NCBI RefSeq assembly: GCF_000150275.1
Contig: NW_002060943.1
Location: 24,845-88,844 of the forward strand
DNA length: 64,000 nt
Direction of reading: 5' to 3'
Source: Trichoplax adhaerens
Lineage: Eukaryota > Placozoa > Uniplacotomia > Trichoplacea > Trichoplacidae
This document shows positions 52,242 through 64,000 of the stretch, piece by piece. The first letter of the stretch is position 1, and the number at the start of each line of letters is the position of its first letter. Made by a program: the position numbers and the translations under genes. The notes under the pieces were generated by a model, which made no database searches, had not been told where the DNA came from, and was given only the letters and a program-made list of their open reading frames with translations.

Positions 52242-53453
52242 AGTGATTACTATGCTATGTGCGTATCACTAACTAAATAAAAAATTTTTAATTTTTCCAA
52301 GAATAAAATAATGAGCACCGATTAAACTGACTATCTGCTGATAAGTATCAATTTAGCAAACGCGTTTGATAAAGCAGCTTTAGCAGTGACGTTATATCAG
52401 CTCACAAATTAAAAATTTTTAATTAAAGTCCATTTTAAGAAGTTTAAGCACAGGCAGTGTACAATGCAATGATTAATAAAAGCAATAATTTATTCATTAT
52501 GACGTTAATGAAGTTAAAAATAATAAGATTGCTTAAATAAACAAATTACTTACAGTATATGTGGCAGTCATTACAGAATATTACTTCCAGAAATTCTAAT
52601 CGCACAGATTTTAAATTTTAGAACTTAGCGGCGATGAACTAGTAACTATTATCCAGATAGTCCGTCTACGAATAAGCCAAATATGTAACTGATAATCATT
52701 ACAGATCTGTTCTTATCATCCTAATGTATTCGAAAGACCCTCTGTTACCGAATGATTGTATTACAAATTTATTGATCTAGGAACTTAATCAGTCATATAA
52801 TATGTAGTAACGAAGGCCAGTTTTTAACGTGCTTATTTCTTTATAATAATAATATAAAACTCTGGTAGGCACTATTTTGTTGGAAATTATTGCTATTAGA
52901 TCTTGGAATGATGAAATTAGAAACTAATTCTTACCTCCTACTATAATGTGACGGCTCAACGAATAAATTAGGAGTAATGCTTAGGCATCTTTTGAAAATA
53001 AAACTACTAAACTATCCACGGCAGTTGCTTTTATGAAAAATGCTAAAGTAGAATATCGTTCTTTTAATTAACTAGAATTATTCTTAGCGTTTCTCGTAAG
53101 GTAAATAATTGTCACTTTGTGTTCAATCTTACTTACAATTAGATCAATAATGGATATTACCGGCACATTTTGCAAAGCATTGCTAAATAACAATCCATTT
53201 GAACGTAATGTACGCGTATACACTAAAAATGAACCGATGGGTCATATTCAAACATGTGCATCAATTAAATATCATTCGGTGTCACCCAAAGTGAGAAGTA
53301 ATTTACTATTATGTTTTTCAAATTACGAATTCAGTTTTAGAATAAGTTAAAACTGCCTACAGTGAAATTTAAACGAAAACTTAATTCGCATTGTATTCAG
53401 GCTTGAAAGCTATACACAAAAGAATAAACCTATTCGAAAATTGGTTTAGTAAT

Positions 53454-54420
53454 ATGAGCAATGAAAATAAACGTATTGCAACAGTGTCGAATTTATATTT
53501 TATCGCTTTATTACTAGACATAATACTGTCAACGCTACTTACAGTAAGTTAATATTGCATTTATGCACCTGATAAATGGCATTTCGCCTCAGGTCTCTAA
53601 ATTAAAATTTTGTCCATCTTTCATTTCTTACCAATTAAACCTAAATTTATACCTTCTAGCAAAAAAGATGTTAATCAATTACCCCGTACTATGATTTTGA
53701 GTCTAATCCTAGATCTACCTGGATGTTGATTGAATCTTCATCATTAGCTACATGGAATTATCCATCTATTAAAGAATTTTGCTAATGAATAACAATTTTG
53801 ATTGCTGGGGAGTCGATTGGTCTTAATTCTGGCTAGCTAAATCCGGAATGGCATCAAGAATTTGCCTAGTTCTAGTAATTTGATGACTTTCCTGCAACTT
53901 TAATGCTGATCTAAACAAAAGGTTAACTTATTATCGTGACAAATTTTCAAATAGCATTTTGTCATTAAATGAAATTTTCGGTAATTTGACTTCTTTACTT
54001 ATGCAGCAGTATTGGTTTGCATAAATTAAAGTATGTTAGTGGGCCGTGACTGATGATGAAACGGTGAAGTATGCTTGAGGATAAGGCGTTTCGACACAAT
54101 TAAGAATCCAAGTCGGTCTAAGATCATTAATTTACGAACTCAATGTAGTAGCAGTAAGGCTATTACAGTAGCCGTCCATTATTTAATTGTACGCGGCTAT
54201 TTTTATAGCGACGGTGCAGAATAGCAGAGTAATCAAAAATTTTTATATGTATTAATGTTTCTTAAGTATCTCAAACGTGATTTAAGATTGAAAAAGTCCT
54301 GCCATAATTACAAACGTAGTAGCTTTCGGCCAATATAATGCATCAAATCCGAAATTCAGCTGCTCGAGCAGTTCAAATGTGACTTCTAATTTGTATACGG
54401 GGAATTACAATTAGATGAGC
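53454..54420 (+). pseudogene. Fibrinogen-like pseudogene interrupted by repeat R3
   Basis: Exon 1 (53454-53543) is still open and encodes a hydrophobic leader (MSNENKRIATVSNLYFIALL, ending …LLT) with a gtaagt donor in the same phase as the intact paralogues. From about 53630 the second exon is recognisable (CCAATTAAACCTAAA, TACTATGATTTTGAGTCTAA, an ACTTTAATGCTGAT stretch), but it has lost its acceptor, has a deletion in the YVLFDSTNKPF region, and has several stops. Repeat R3 (54010-54185) splits it. Beyond the insertion, similarity resumes (GTACGCGGCTATTTTTATAG, AAATTCAGCTGCTCGAG) through to about 54400. It is a clear dead copy. Confidence 0.85.
54010..54185. mobile_element. Dispersed repeat R3, copy 3, inserted in a pseudogene
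   Basis: Shortest copy, with the landmarks GTATGTTAGTGGGC, CTGATGATGAAAC, GGCGTTTCGACACAATTAAG and GTAGCAGTAAGGCTATT. It lies where the paralogous genes have continuous coding sequence (between the SFGCISL and DYFNVRG positions), so it was inserted. Flanking duplications are not clear by eye. Confidence 0.75.
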
Positions 54421-55286
54421 TAATAATAAATATGGCAGTGCCTGCTTATCTGCATTTAAGTATCTTGATCCTAATGCTAGCGCCTATTAATTTCCTAAAT
54501 TATCATTTTAGACCATTTGTTAACGCTCAAGGATGCATTAGTATAAAGGTAAAGTTGTAGCTGCTAATATGTTGTTAAGTTGTCTAAGTTTACAATTGAA
54601 GATGGCAGATTGGCTGTATAACGATGCAAGGGATATCTTTCTATCAGATTATGATGTTTAAAAGGTTTATTTTAAAGTATAGTACATAAATACTCTTATA
54701 GCAGTAGTGAAATAGAAATGTTAATAAAAAGAATCAGAATATAGCGATTATGATATTAAAAGAAATGAAAGCAATATATTTGAAAATCACAGATTCTACA
54801 TCGTATGCTCTTTTAATACATGTATCTAACTACACTATCAACCTTATAACAAGTAAATCTCTGCCAGTAAATCGAATAGATAAATCAATTGCTAAGCACA
54901 CACATTGAAATCCTTTGTATTACCTATAAGCCATCGTAGACTACGCTAAATAGAGCAATTTTAAGTCAATAGAATAATATAAGCTATGTTCCAGACCAAT
55001 GTCCAATTCTAATGACGTACAATAATACATTGTACGTACGACTAATAGTAAATATCATGATTTATTATGAGGATACTAGACAATTCATAAAATTGTCTTC
55101 CACACTTATAAGTCACGTTTAATAGTTTTGCTTCACATCTCGAAATATATTAAAGTACGAAGATATACAAATAAATTTTTTACTGCAATAACCACTGCAT
55201 TATTCATATATCAGCTCTAATTTAATTGAAAATTATTTTTATACAACGTCCTAGTAATTTCTAACTTTGGATATTTCAACAGAATT

Positions 55287-56408
55287 TTACGTAACATTAT
55301 TAGCTGGTACCTGTGGTCGATTAGAAACAGGCCGAATCTTTTGCAAATTTCTCAGTGAACGTTGAGAAATATTTGTAATACGCAAAAAAATAAAAATAAA
55401 TGGGTCAATTACACAGTTAGAGTAGGATAATAATGTCGCAATTGGCCAATATAGAGAAAGCGACTCAAAGTTAAATGTTTGAAATAGGGCACAAACTAAA
55501 AGAAAGGTAATGGGAAGATAAACAACAGCATTAGTGAGAACTATGCAAGCCAGCATAACATTAATTCGATGTTGTGTTTTATAAACAAGTTCTGACGTAT
55601 GTCTTCGAAGACTTTTTCGCAATCTGCAGCTAATTTTAATATATAAAATGATACTTGCAATGCAGGATGCAGTATTCATAAAAACTTCAAAAGCTGACAA
55701 GTATAAAATGAAGCCTACTGTTACCGGCTGGCATAAATGCACAATAATATTGTATTGAAATATGAAGTTAGTCTGCTGAAGGATCCATTTCATCATAAAA
55801 TCGGAGCCAATAGTGATAGTTAATGAAAGAATTAAGCTTACTAACCAACCGAAACAAATGAATAATTTTGTGGCATTCATATTAAATTTTTGACCATGAA
55901 TTGGATGATAAATAGCCAGATAGCGTCGAATCGTAATGAAAAGGGTAAACATATTAGCACAACCTAATCCAATTTGGCTAAAAAACCGAGCAGCAGAGCA
56001 TAGATGATTGATGATCCATGTGTCTTCTAAGGCAGTAATATTGCCTAGGTGAGGACTTAAATACAGGTTTCGATTAATAGCCTTACTACTGTTCAAGGTA
56101 CCGTTAGAAACGTAATTTGCTCTGAGGAGGGATATTAGGTCTCCACTATTCATGATACTAAAGTAAATACTGCTGCCTAAATCTGCTAGGGCTAAGTGTA
56201 ATAATACTAACAGCGCAGGGCTATTTCGAATGCTAAGGGTATTAAATCTTTTATTTCTTTGCAATTGTAAGCCCTTTCGTTGTCGGCTAGATAGCAACAA
56301 TGATAATATAACAAATATATTACCTAAAACACCAAATATACCCAAACTCCAAGATATAATACGAAGAGAATTGTATTTTAAATATACAGTTTGATTATAA
56401 TTCCGCAT
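55287..56408 (-). CDS. Rhodopsin-family (class A) G-protein-coupled receptor, intronless
   Basis: A single-exon frame of 373 residues with seven hydrophobic segments: TM1 17-40 (GN at 29-30), TM2 63-86 (HLALAD at 71-76, the conserved Asp), Cys137 opening TM3, TM4 around Trp188, ECL2 Cys226, TM5 229-258, TM6 282-308 (YLP at 297-299), TM7 318-342. Two class A signatures are altered: the end of TM3 reads IRRY (160-163) instead of (D/E)RY, and TM7 reads DPFIF (335-339) instead of NPxxY. Extracellular N-glycosylation sequons are at Asn5, 102, 106 and 123. The LGNIFVI and LHLALAD text somewhat resembles LGR or peptide-receptor helices, but subfamily and ligand cannot be assigned. The loss of the acidic DRY residue could alter basal activity. 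No neighbour suggests a pathway. Confidence 0.92.
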   Translation of the reverse strand: MRNYNQTVYLKYNSLRIISWSLGIFGVLGNIFVILSLLLSSRQRKGLQLQRNKRFNTLSIRNSPALLVLLHLALADLGSSIYFSIMNSGDLISLLRANYVSNGTLNSSKAINRNLYLSPHLGNITALEDTWIINHLCSAARFFSQIGLGCANMFTLFITIRRYLAIYHPIHGQKFNMNATKLFICFGWLVSLILSLTITIGSDFMMKWILQQTNFIFQYNIIVHLCQPVTVGFILYLSAFEVFMNTASCIASIILYIKISCRLRKSLRRHTSELVYKTQHRINVMLACIVLTNAVVYLPITFLLVCALFQTFNFESLSLYWPIATLLSYSNCVIDPFIFIFLRITNISQRSLRNLQKIRPVSNRPQVPANNVT

Positions 56409-59400
56409 GTCGATGTTTAATTTAGCAATTGCTGTGCAATAGTAATTTATATCATTGTATAATACCTAGCAAGAGAAAAAATCACCTTGTTGTGAGATCA
56501 GAATTGCAAAAGATTAACAATTAAATTCTCATAGCCAAAAGAAACCTAGAAATTTAGAGTAATTGACGTCTATACATGATAACTAAAAGTGCTGTAGAGA
56601 AAGAGAATTCCGTCATTGTAAATTATTACCAAATTTTACACAACCGTCAGCTGTAGCTGGAATACTTTTTAAATGACTTCATGTAATGTGTTTAAGAATC
56701 AACGCTACCAATGACTGCTATTTCACTTCAATTTATCTCCATTAAGGCTAAGCCAAAAAGTGATCCCTTCTACATATTGAGATATTAGAAACTAAGTATA
56801 AAAATTATATTCGATCAACTGAGCTAACTTATTTAATTAGTAAAAAATAAATATTATTGACTGGTAATATAACTTAAGCTAGTCTAAAGCCAATGTATCA
56901 CAAACGAATGGCAAAATCAAAGCTAAATGAAATCTTCAATCTCAAAGGACACTTATCGTAGCCTATATACTAATATTTTATATATTTCGCAAAGTAATAT
57001 ACAGATACAAATAACTACGGTATTTTAAGTAATTTATCATTAATTATTTATCACGGTTTTGTTCCGATATTGAAAATATAGCTTAGCAAATTAGCCGACT
57101 TCCCGAAATTTCAACCCATGACTGTTTCGAAGCCATGTTGATAAAGCTATGCGGACTTATTAATATACTGTAAAATATGTAATAGCAATATTAATGAGGA
57201 TAAAGAATTATGTCTAAACCTAGGTCATTCTTACTATTGTGAGTCAGTGAATCAGCAGCCATTGCTATAACATGAACGTAGCATCGCATAAAATTCCTTC
57301 CTTGATTTCAGGATCGTTTAAGTTTCTTACACTTTCTCCATACGAAATTGATGGGAATAATATTATAGAATATGTGCGTGCAAGAACTAAAGAACAATAA
57401 TAGCGGTTGTTTTGCGTTTCAACTTTTCCTACAGACCCGCACTGCTTCACATCTACTTTATGATTTTATTTGGTATTACCTTATATTTTAATTATCCAAA
57501 GTTGGTAATTAAAGAGCAATAGTCACAGTTCTTTTAAATTTCAACTTTTCCATTAAATCTGCACCGCTTCACAGCACATAATTTGATATCACCTTATATT
57601 GCTTTCAAAATCCAAAGCTAGTCATAAAATGATAAGATAGCCTAATAAAACTTCATCAGCTGCAATGCTTCGTAGAAGAATCTAAACTGACTTTAAACTA
57701 GTTGCTTGCTGGTTGAAACTTAATTTCTGATTGTAAGGTTATTATTTAGAGACAGAAAAACCATAGTTACCAAATAATACTTTTAGCAATCGCGCGTACT
57801 ATTTACTAATTAAACACGCAATTAACTTTAATTTCAAGAAAATTGATGCCATAGTAACTTCATAATGAAATGATATATATCATAAAGATGAAGTCTTTAT
57901 TTGATGCAAATAACCATAAGTTTAAGATTTGCGATTCATCGATCATATCAGTGTTATAACAGTACATCGTTTAATTTTACTGTCCCTCTGCTATACTCAG
58001 CTACTTTTGAACATTCGCATTAACTATAGCAGCTTCCAACAATTTTAATATATTTCACTAATTAGTTTCTTCGATAACTAGTTAAGGTTACGGTAATCCC
58101 TTTTATTCTAAGGATCCAACTTTTCAAACTAAAATACTTGTTTTCTATCTCGTCAAATAGTATAATGATATCGGGAAATTTTAGCAAATTGCACTAGTTA
58201 CAAAGACAGTACCGCATCCAATTAAACTAAGAAAATAGAATTCTTTCACGAAATAATTATTCATAGTGAATTAATCCAGGTGTTTCGAGGCAAACCTGAT
58301 AAAATATGATATACGAATATATTTATTATTATTACACCAAAGCAGCTAATAATTACAGCGAACAACGACTTGAAGATTGAAGTAGCCATTTACAGCGCTT
58401 TAGGACGATTACTCATTAAAATCAATGCCCAGAATTAGCCTTTACGAAAATATGAATTAATCATCCAATGATGTCATGCGATTAATCATAGAGCAGATAA
58501 AGCTAAATACCCATTCAGAGAAGAATTCAATGAGCACATAAAAATTTTAATTCAATAGCGAAATTGCTTGGGTTTGAATATCACAGCTGTTGGTCTCATT
58601 AATCAAATCGAAAATTATTTTTTTCCTATTGCGTATTCAGTAACTCATACAAGAACTGTATCGTCATTAAATTTTGCAAATAGTTGATATACGTTTTACT
58701 TCTCGTACCCATTACAGTAAATCGAACTAGTATCGGTTATGAAGGCATCTGCTCGTATCTATAATAATGAGTATAGGCTTTTAAAACCTATACTCATCTA
58801 CAATAAGTGAACATATAAGATACACATTCAAATTAGACTCATTAAATCCCAATCTATTTTTGTAATCACCTGAAATACACATTAAAATATCACTGATTTT
58901 GAAGTGGTGCACATAACTTTACAGTAATCATCGCACGCACATTTTTGTGACATAAACATTTATTTTATTTTATAGGTAAGACAATTTTAGCTGAATGAGC
59001 AATGATATTAGAGTCGTTGCCTTAATTATAGCAGATTTAAATATTTTGTAATCATGTAAAGTAGGTTATTTTCAAAGGAATTCATTATCAATCATTTTCT
59101 GCCGATGAAATATCTTTCTTAACTTCTATAGCATTTGCCTTGAGTTATTACGGTATTGCCAGTGTATTAAGTTAGGTTAGGTCCCAGGTTACAAAATTAA
59201 AATACTTTTACACGCTTTACAAGCTAATGAACAACTTTAACCCTAAAATATGCTTTTGGAATAAATTTTATCACTATAAAAATAAATCTTTTGAATATTT
59301 AACCGCAAAAATAAGCACTAGTAAATATAAAATATTTTCCCTATTTATTGCCTGAACGTTCTACATGCTAGTTTTACTGTAGTCATTAATTTAGTATAGG

Positions 59401-59728
59401 GTAATTTTAGTCAATAAAGTCATCAAAGTAAAGATAAGAGCATTTTATTAGTGCTTACACCAGGAATCAAAACTATTTTTTACCAAATTTTTACGACCAT
59501 TATAATTAAGAGTGATTTATTTATTAACTTAGCTACATAGTATTGATATTATTTTAAAGATAGATTTCAATTTTACAAAATTTCTGTATGAGAAAGAGTC
59601 CAGAATCGTTAATTCGAAAGACAATGAATTTCATTGTGTAATTAAATACTTTAATTTAATTAATTTATAATTGCCAATCTGGTAGCAAAGTATTCAACTA
59701 AATATAAACTGACTATCAAGATATATAA
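56409..59728. other. AT-rich stretch, no supported gene
   Basis: No frame with recognisable similarity and no convincing splice-linked exon set. The only structured element noted is the palindrome at 58767-58797, listed separately. Confidence 0.45.
58767..58797. repeat. 31-bp near-perfect palindrome
   Basis: The arms ATGAGTATAGG (58767-58777) and CCTATACTCAT (58787-58797) are exact reverse complements around CTTTTAAAA, which is itself almost palindromic. It could extrude as a hairpin or be a miniature element remnant. The stem is too short for a typical animal microRNA precursor. Confidence 0.7.
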
Positions 59729-60421
59729 TTAGAAAATGGCCAATGATATGAATACGGCCAATATGCTAACTAGAAAGCAAATTAAAATCATTTTTGCATA
59801 GTATTCTATACCTGTAGAGATAACTCTAGCCTTATTTTTGCTAATGTCATTAATACTGTCCGTGAATGTATGGATTATCAATGGCTTTAATTTATTGAAA
59901 TATTTCAAACAAGACAAAAGGTTATATCCAATACAATTTCTTTCACAAAGCCCATAGATCATACGTCTAGTACAAAGTAATTTATGAAAACGAAAATTAA
60001 CTAGTGGCATCAACTACTAAAGGAAAAGCTTATTCAAAATAGAGAATTTTAACAATGGTGACATATTGTAGTCTTTTAATATTTATCTAGTGCCATACTT
60101 ATAAATAAGATTATTCTGTAATAGGAATATTTTAAAATTATAGTAAAAACTATAATAATTATAGATAATTGAATGAATAATAAACAAGAGATTTAAATTT
60201 ATTTAATGATGTTTAGCTAGGATATTTAATGAATTTCGGACTGCATTTTCACAATAATGACTTCGGTAAGTCAAAATACTAAAGTAAGCTGTTTTATTTA
60301 ATTCTGCTGAATGATTAATGAGGTCGATAGCTTGCAAAATAGATGTCAAAAAATAATTATTTTGCCATGAATGTTGGGCGCAAGTATAAAAAATCAAGTA
60401 GTAAAGCAAAGATGATATCAT
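59729..60421 (-). CDS. Two adjacent hypothetical frames, possibly one small membrane protein (weak)
   Basis: Minus-strand frames 60203-60421 (72 residues, hydrophobic start MISSLLYYLIFYTCA) and 59729-60013 (94 residues) lie in series. The second has a good acceptor just upstream of its ATG (gcttttcctttag) and ends in a strongly hydrophobic run, ILICFLVSILAVFISLAIF, which would suit a tail anchor. I could not find a donor that joins the two frames in phase. I recognise no family. Either or both may be chance frames. Confidence 0.25.
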
Positions 60422-60477
60422 TTGTGGCTTATAATTAATTATAACTGAATCTTATTCAATATTTTCGATATAGGATA

Positions 60478-61080
60478 GTGTCGTAGTCAGCCCACGACAA
60501 GGAGACCTGGGCCTTTGAAGTTATATGAATGCTAAGGCTACAACAGCCAAGTATGCTCCAACGGGCTAAGCGTAGACTAGTCTTAGGCTTTTAAAATAGT
60601 TTATTGAACGAAGGTAGTCTTGCCATCCAAGACTACTCTGACCCCACGGTCAATCGACAACTGATCTGCTAGTGAGAGTGCTGGGCTTTATATATACCCT
60701 AGCTCGGTTGCACTCGGTGCACAGCTTAGGGAAACAGCTCTAAAACATACAGCTTTTGTATAGCCGACTGTCTATATGGTTTAGTATGGCAGACGGCGTA
60801 AACAACACTAATGAGTTATGAACTAATTAAGAGCCAATTAACAACCAAAGGCTCAGCACAAAGTAACAGAAATTACTATGGTGTGAATATTATTTATCAC
60901 CTCTGTAAATACATTGCTCTGCACAGAGTCTACAACAAGTACTGTATAATTAGACTACTAATAATGTTACAATTGTCCCATAACTAATAAATAAATGTCA
61001 TTAACAATTAATAAAATCTTAATTACTAATTACTAAGGCTAAGGCCACAATTAATTGACGGAGTCTATACTCCGTCACAG
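60478..61080. mobile_element. GC-richer block with hairpins, candidate non-autonomous element
   Basis: This block stands out from its AT-rich surroundings. It contains a 9-bp perfect hairpin, GTAGTCTTG/CAAGACTAC (60614-60636), a small TGCAC/GTGCA hairpin near 60708, and a closing ACGGAG/CTCCGT hairpin (about 61059-61076). No coding frame is present. The arrangement is reminiscent of 23950-24570. Terminal repeats and target duplications are not seen, so the class is unknown. Confidence 0.35.
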
Positions 61081-62221
61081 ATAGTTAGCTTATTAAGTCA
61101 GTTTTCATATGCTTTTATTTCACGATTGTGAACAGTTTGTACCATAAAAATTAACGAATTAATTAAATTACGTTGAATCGTTAAAACATTCTAAGTAGTA
61201 ACCAGGGACGTTTAGTAGCTGCCAGCATAGAGCTAGAAATTGCACTGTCTTATAAAGTAGTTTATTAAGCGTCCAACTTGTGGTCGTAACAATAATATTA
61301 AAATATCTGCAGCAGCTATATGAGCATATCATATGAATTTAATGGCGCTGCTTGACCAACTAGGTAAATTAACATTCAACAATTTCCGGCCTTTATCAAT
61401 ATAACGGCTAATAGAAAATTAATCTGCAAATACGATGGAGATTGTCTTTGCAGGTGATCTTTAAAGGATATTATATCAAAATTTTATTTGCATCACAAAG
61501 CTAAGATTTCAGCGAAGATGATAATATGCTGTACAGTATCAATTGCAAGGTTAAATTAATTTTAACTTATAAGAAGTAAAACTCTTTTAAACTACATTGT
61601 ACATGACCGTCTAGTCTTGTGTAAGATTAGCCTAAAAGACTGAATTAATCAACACAAACGATAAAATATGTAATTTATGTTTATCAAACATTAAAGTAAT
61701 ATACAATGTATCGCACAGCTGCCTAAACCTATATTTGTTGTTAACTTTACATCTGCATTTATAATCGAAATATGCTACAAAAGGAGTGTACCGTCTACAG
61801 ATGATCTGAAATATATTGTACATACCAAACCTAATTAGCAAAAATTTATTAATAGAATACAATGTAACAATAGAGTTTAAATTAAATTAGTAAACTATTA
61901 CGAAGAATATAAGTTGAAATACAAATTTTCGTAGATGATTTACCGACAAAGCAGTATTGGAATTCAATATTCAATATATAAAATCATTTTAAGATTAAAA
62001 TGTTTTTGGTAACGATTATAGCACAAATATGATACACTAATTCCTCTGTCAATAATTATAATTAAATGTAAACAAAACATTTGTATTTTTGCCTACTATT
62101 GCAATGGTTCATTTCAAAAAAGCAATAGCCTCTTCCTGAAATTCCTCAGTCACTAATTGAAAGAGAAAATTACGTGATTATGATGCAACTAAGTAATTGT
62201 ATGCTGCAAACGCTGCTGTAA
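61081..62221. other. No supported gene; 3' flank of the RSF1-like gene
   Basis: AT-rich sequence without recognisable frames. The right part probably contains the 3' untranslated region of the minus-strand gene that stops at 62222, but I cannot place its polyadenylation signal with confidence. Confidence 0.4.
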
Positions 62222-63815
62222 TCATTTAATTTCCAAGTACTGTGCATACCTTTCGCTGGATAAATTACATTCTAGATCTGTTGGCGTGTAGACATCGCCA
62301 TCATCGATGTCCGTTGAATTACTAGAAACAGATGGAATGCTGGCATAGTCATGGTCTTGCGAAACAGTTTGCTGGGCAAAAGGAGATGCGCTATCGACTA
62401 CCATAGACGGAGAAATATTCAATAGACAGTCATCGGACATTTCCTCTTTCGTGGCGATATTTACTGGATTATCAGACTCTTCACACAGCAATTTCGAATC
62501 AGATTCCTGAGATACCATGCCTGGAGAGCTTTGTGAGGTATCATACTCTTCATCTTTACTGTCTGATTCAATATCGCTATTTGCTGAAACTATATTACTG
62601 TCAATACCTTTATTTACCGTCTCGGAATTGGATTCTGTATCAATTGTACGTTTACGTGTTTGACCGCATTCGATAGCACCATCAATTAGATCGTCATATT
62701 CTTGGAAATTGTAGTTTATTTCCTTTCGAGCACGATTTGATCGGCGACTAGTAGAATCATCATTCTGAAGCTATAGAAATAATAAATGATATTACAGCGC
62801 CGTAACAATACATATTGCATATCATGAAGCGAATTTAAAAATGCAATTATATGAAAAACCATTTCTGACATTGATAATATTGCTATAATCAAGACCATTC
62901 ATTTTCATTCTAGTAAGAAGGCGAAATAAGCTCACGTTAAATATAACGGTAAACGATTACTTAATTTTCATTGGCAGTTTTACTAACCGTCTGCTCGCTC
63001 TTTCGAGAGCTCTTTGCTTATATTCTAACTTTGTAATGTTATCTTTAAGATTTTTGGCAAGATTGATCTGAATTAAGAAATACCGCAAAGTAAACCTATG
63101 CTTAGCCATCTTCAATTAACCTTTACATTATCTTATAATATCAAGAACGTATAATATCTTGTTTATACATTTTAACGATGCCTCAATAAAGTAGGGGATA
63201 GTTTTATTTCCTACTTTCAAGTTGTCAGTATCTGCATAATCTGTAATTGTACAGAAAATAAACAATCCAGTTACCTCATCGCAAAACGGGCAGTAAAAGT
63301 TGCCATCAGGAATTACAAATAGCGGAGGTCGAAGACAACTCATATGATATCCAGCATTGCATGAATCACACAAAAGAATCTAAAAGCCAAACATAATTAG
63401 CTGTTATTGGTAGATTCCGCAAATACAATTACTTTACAAGAAAATGACAGTTTCTGTTATTTCAAGTAAAAATTTCTAACCGTTGCTGGTGATGCACAAC
63501 TAAAGCAAGCCGTGCAAGGCTCATCCGCATCATTTTCCCAATCATCTGAAGCACGCTTTCTAGATTTTTTAACAAACTTACGAGCATCTTCGCGTGGATT
63601 CAACTGTATGCGATCAGATAATATTTCATAGATACTACATAATTGCTCGTAGTTTCTATAGTATTAAAATACAATAAAACTGATTTAATCTTCATATCTA
63701 TTCCAACTTGATAAACTCCTTCACTCGGATAACTTCACCTGCAAACCACTGTCCATGTGGAACTATCATCATCATCCTCTTCTACAGCATACAATCGAAG
63801 ATTACATTCTTCATC
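62222..63815 (-). CDS. RSF1: RSF1-like chromatin remodelling factor, C-terminal part (5' end beyond window)
   Basis: Minus-strand exons in transcript order: 63739-63815 (DEECNLRLYAVEEDDDDSST, ends phase 2), 63481-63655 (…RKRASDDWENDADEPCTACF), 63275-63379 (ILLCDSCNAGYHMSCLRPPL then FVIPDGNFYCPFCDE), 62984-63067 (KNLKDNITKLEYKQRALERA; a gttagt donor at 62987 would break phase, so gtaaaa at 62983 is chosen) and 62222-62770 (RRSNRARKEINYNFQEYDDL, then an acidic Ser-rich tail to TGA). The PHD finger is split between exons 2 and 3 (C.AC…CDSC…H..C…CPFC), followed by a basic coiled segment and the R.R..K.I.Y.F.E.D..ID.AI motif, in the order seen in RSF1. RSF1 partners SNF2H/ISWI in nucleosome spacing. 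The N-terminal part is outside the window. Confidence 0.85.
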
Positions 63816-64000
63816 CTAATTTTTTACGCAAAATATCGATAAGGAAAGGTTATTTGTACATGATAATACAAATAATTAATGGTGGAACGGTTAAAACTGA
63901 GGCATTCTTGCATATTTAATTTACAAGAACTTAGCACAAATTACATTGCAAGGTTACTTAAATTTTACACGTAATGATGTCAAAATTTGTTATCTGTAAA

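Noticed and set aside
1-64000. tRNA, rRNA or snRNA genes
   Set aside because: No convincing cloverleaf, pol III A/B box pair or rRNA-like block was seen by eye; a covariance-model search would be needed to exclude them.

Overview
The window is AT-rich animal (metazoan) nuclear DNA. Genes are split by GT-AG introns, and the recognisable families are animal ones: metallothionein, leucine-rich repeat (LRR) receptor-type exons, a rhodopsin-family GPCR, fibrinogen-like secreted proteins, and an RSF1-type chromatin protein. An early-branching animal such as a placozoan would fit the base composition and family mix. That is inference; a cnidarian, sponge or mollusc is not excluded. Most long single-frame ORFs here are chance or shadows. 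The real genes were found by splicing short exons in phase. Layout: (1) about 4.4-20 kb, minus strand: about 20 scattered LRR exons, mostly exactly 72 nt and almost all bounded by phase-2 introns, the design known from glycoprotein-hormone/relaxin-type (LGR) receptors. Its introns hold three copies of a ~600-bp dispersed repeat and one copy of a ~560-bp repeat whose other copy opens the window. (2) 20-31 kb: no convincing gene; dispersed repeats. (3) 31-47 kb, plus strand: the standout locus, two tandemly duplicated multi-module metallothionein genes. Each has a TATA promoter with repeated upstream motifs, a 40-nt start exon encoding MDSS..PCN(C/Y)VE, and a long intron rich in GTAC palindromes. 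Then follow near-identical 96-nt, phase 1-1 exons that each encode a 32-residue module with about 11 cysteines. Gene 1 has 11 Cys modules (10 full plus a shorter last one) and a complete 359-residue frame. Gene 2 has expanded to 28 modules but carries frameshifts near its 3' end. (4) 48-54.4 kb: two divergent fibrinogen-like secreted-protein genes, one with a 1-base frameshift, plus a third decayed copy interrupted by a dispersed repeat. (5) 55.3-56.4 kb: an intronless class A GPCR. (6) 56.4-62.2 kb: mostly non-coding. (7) 62.2 kb to the end, minus strand: the 3' part of an RSF1-like PHD-finger gene running off the window. The genes do not form an operon. The unifying theme is growth by tandem exon duplication (LRR and metallothionein modules) and local gene duplication (metallothionein and fibrinogen-like clusters), with degenerate copies left behind.
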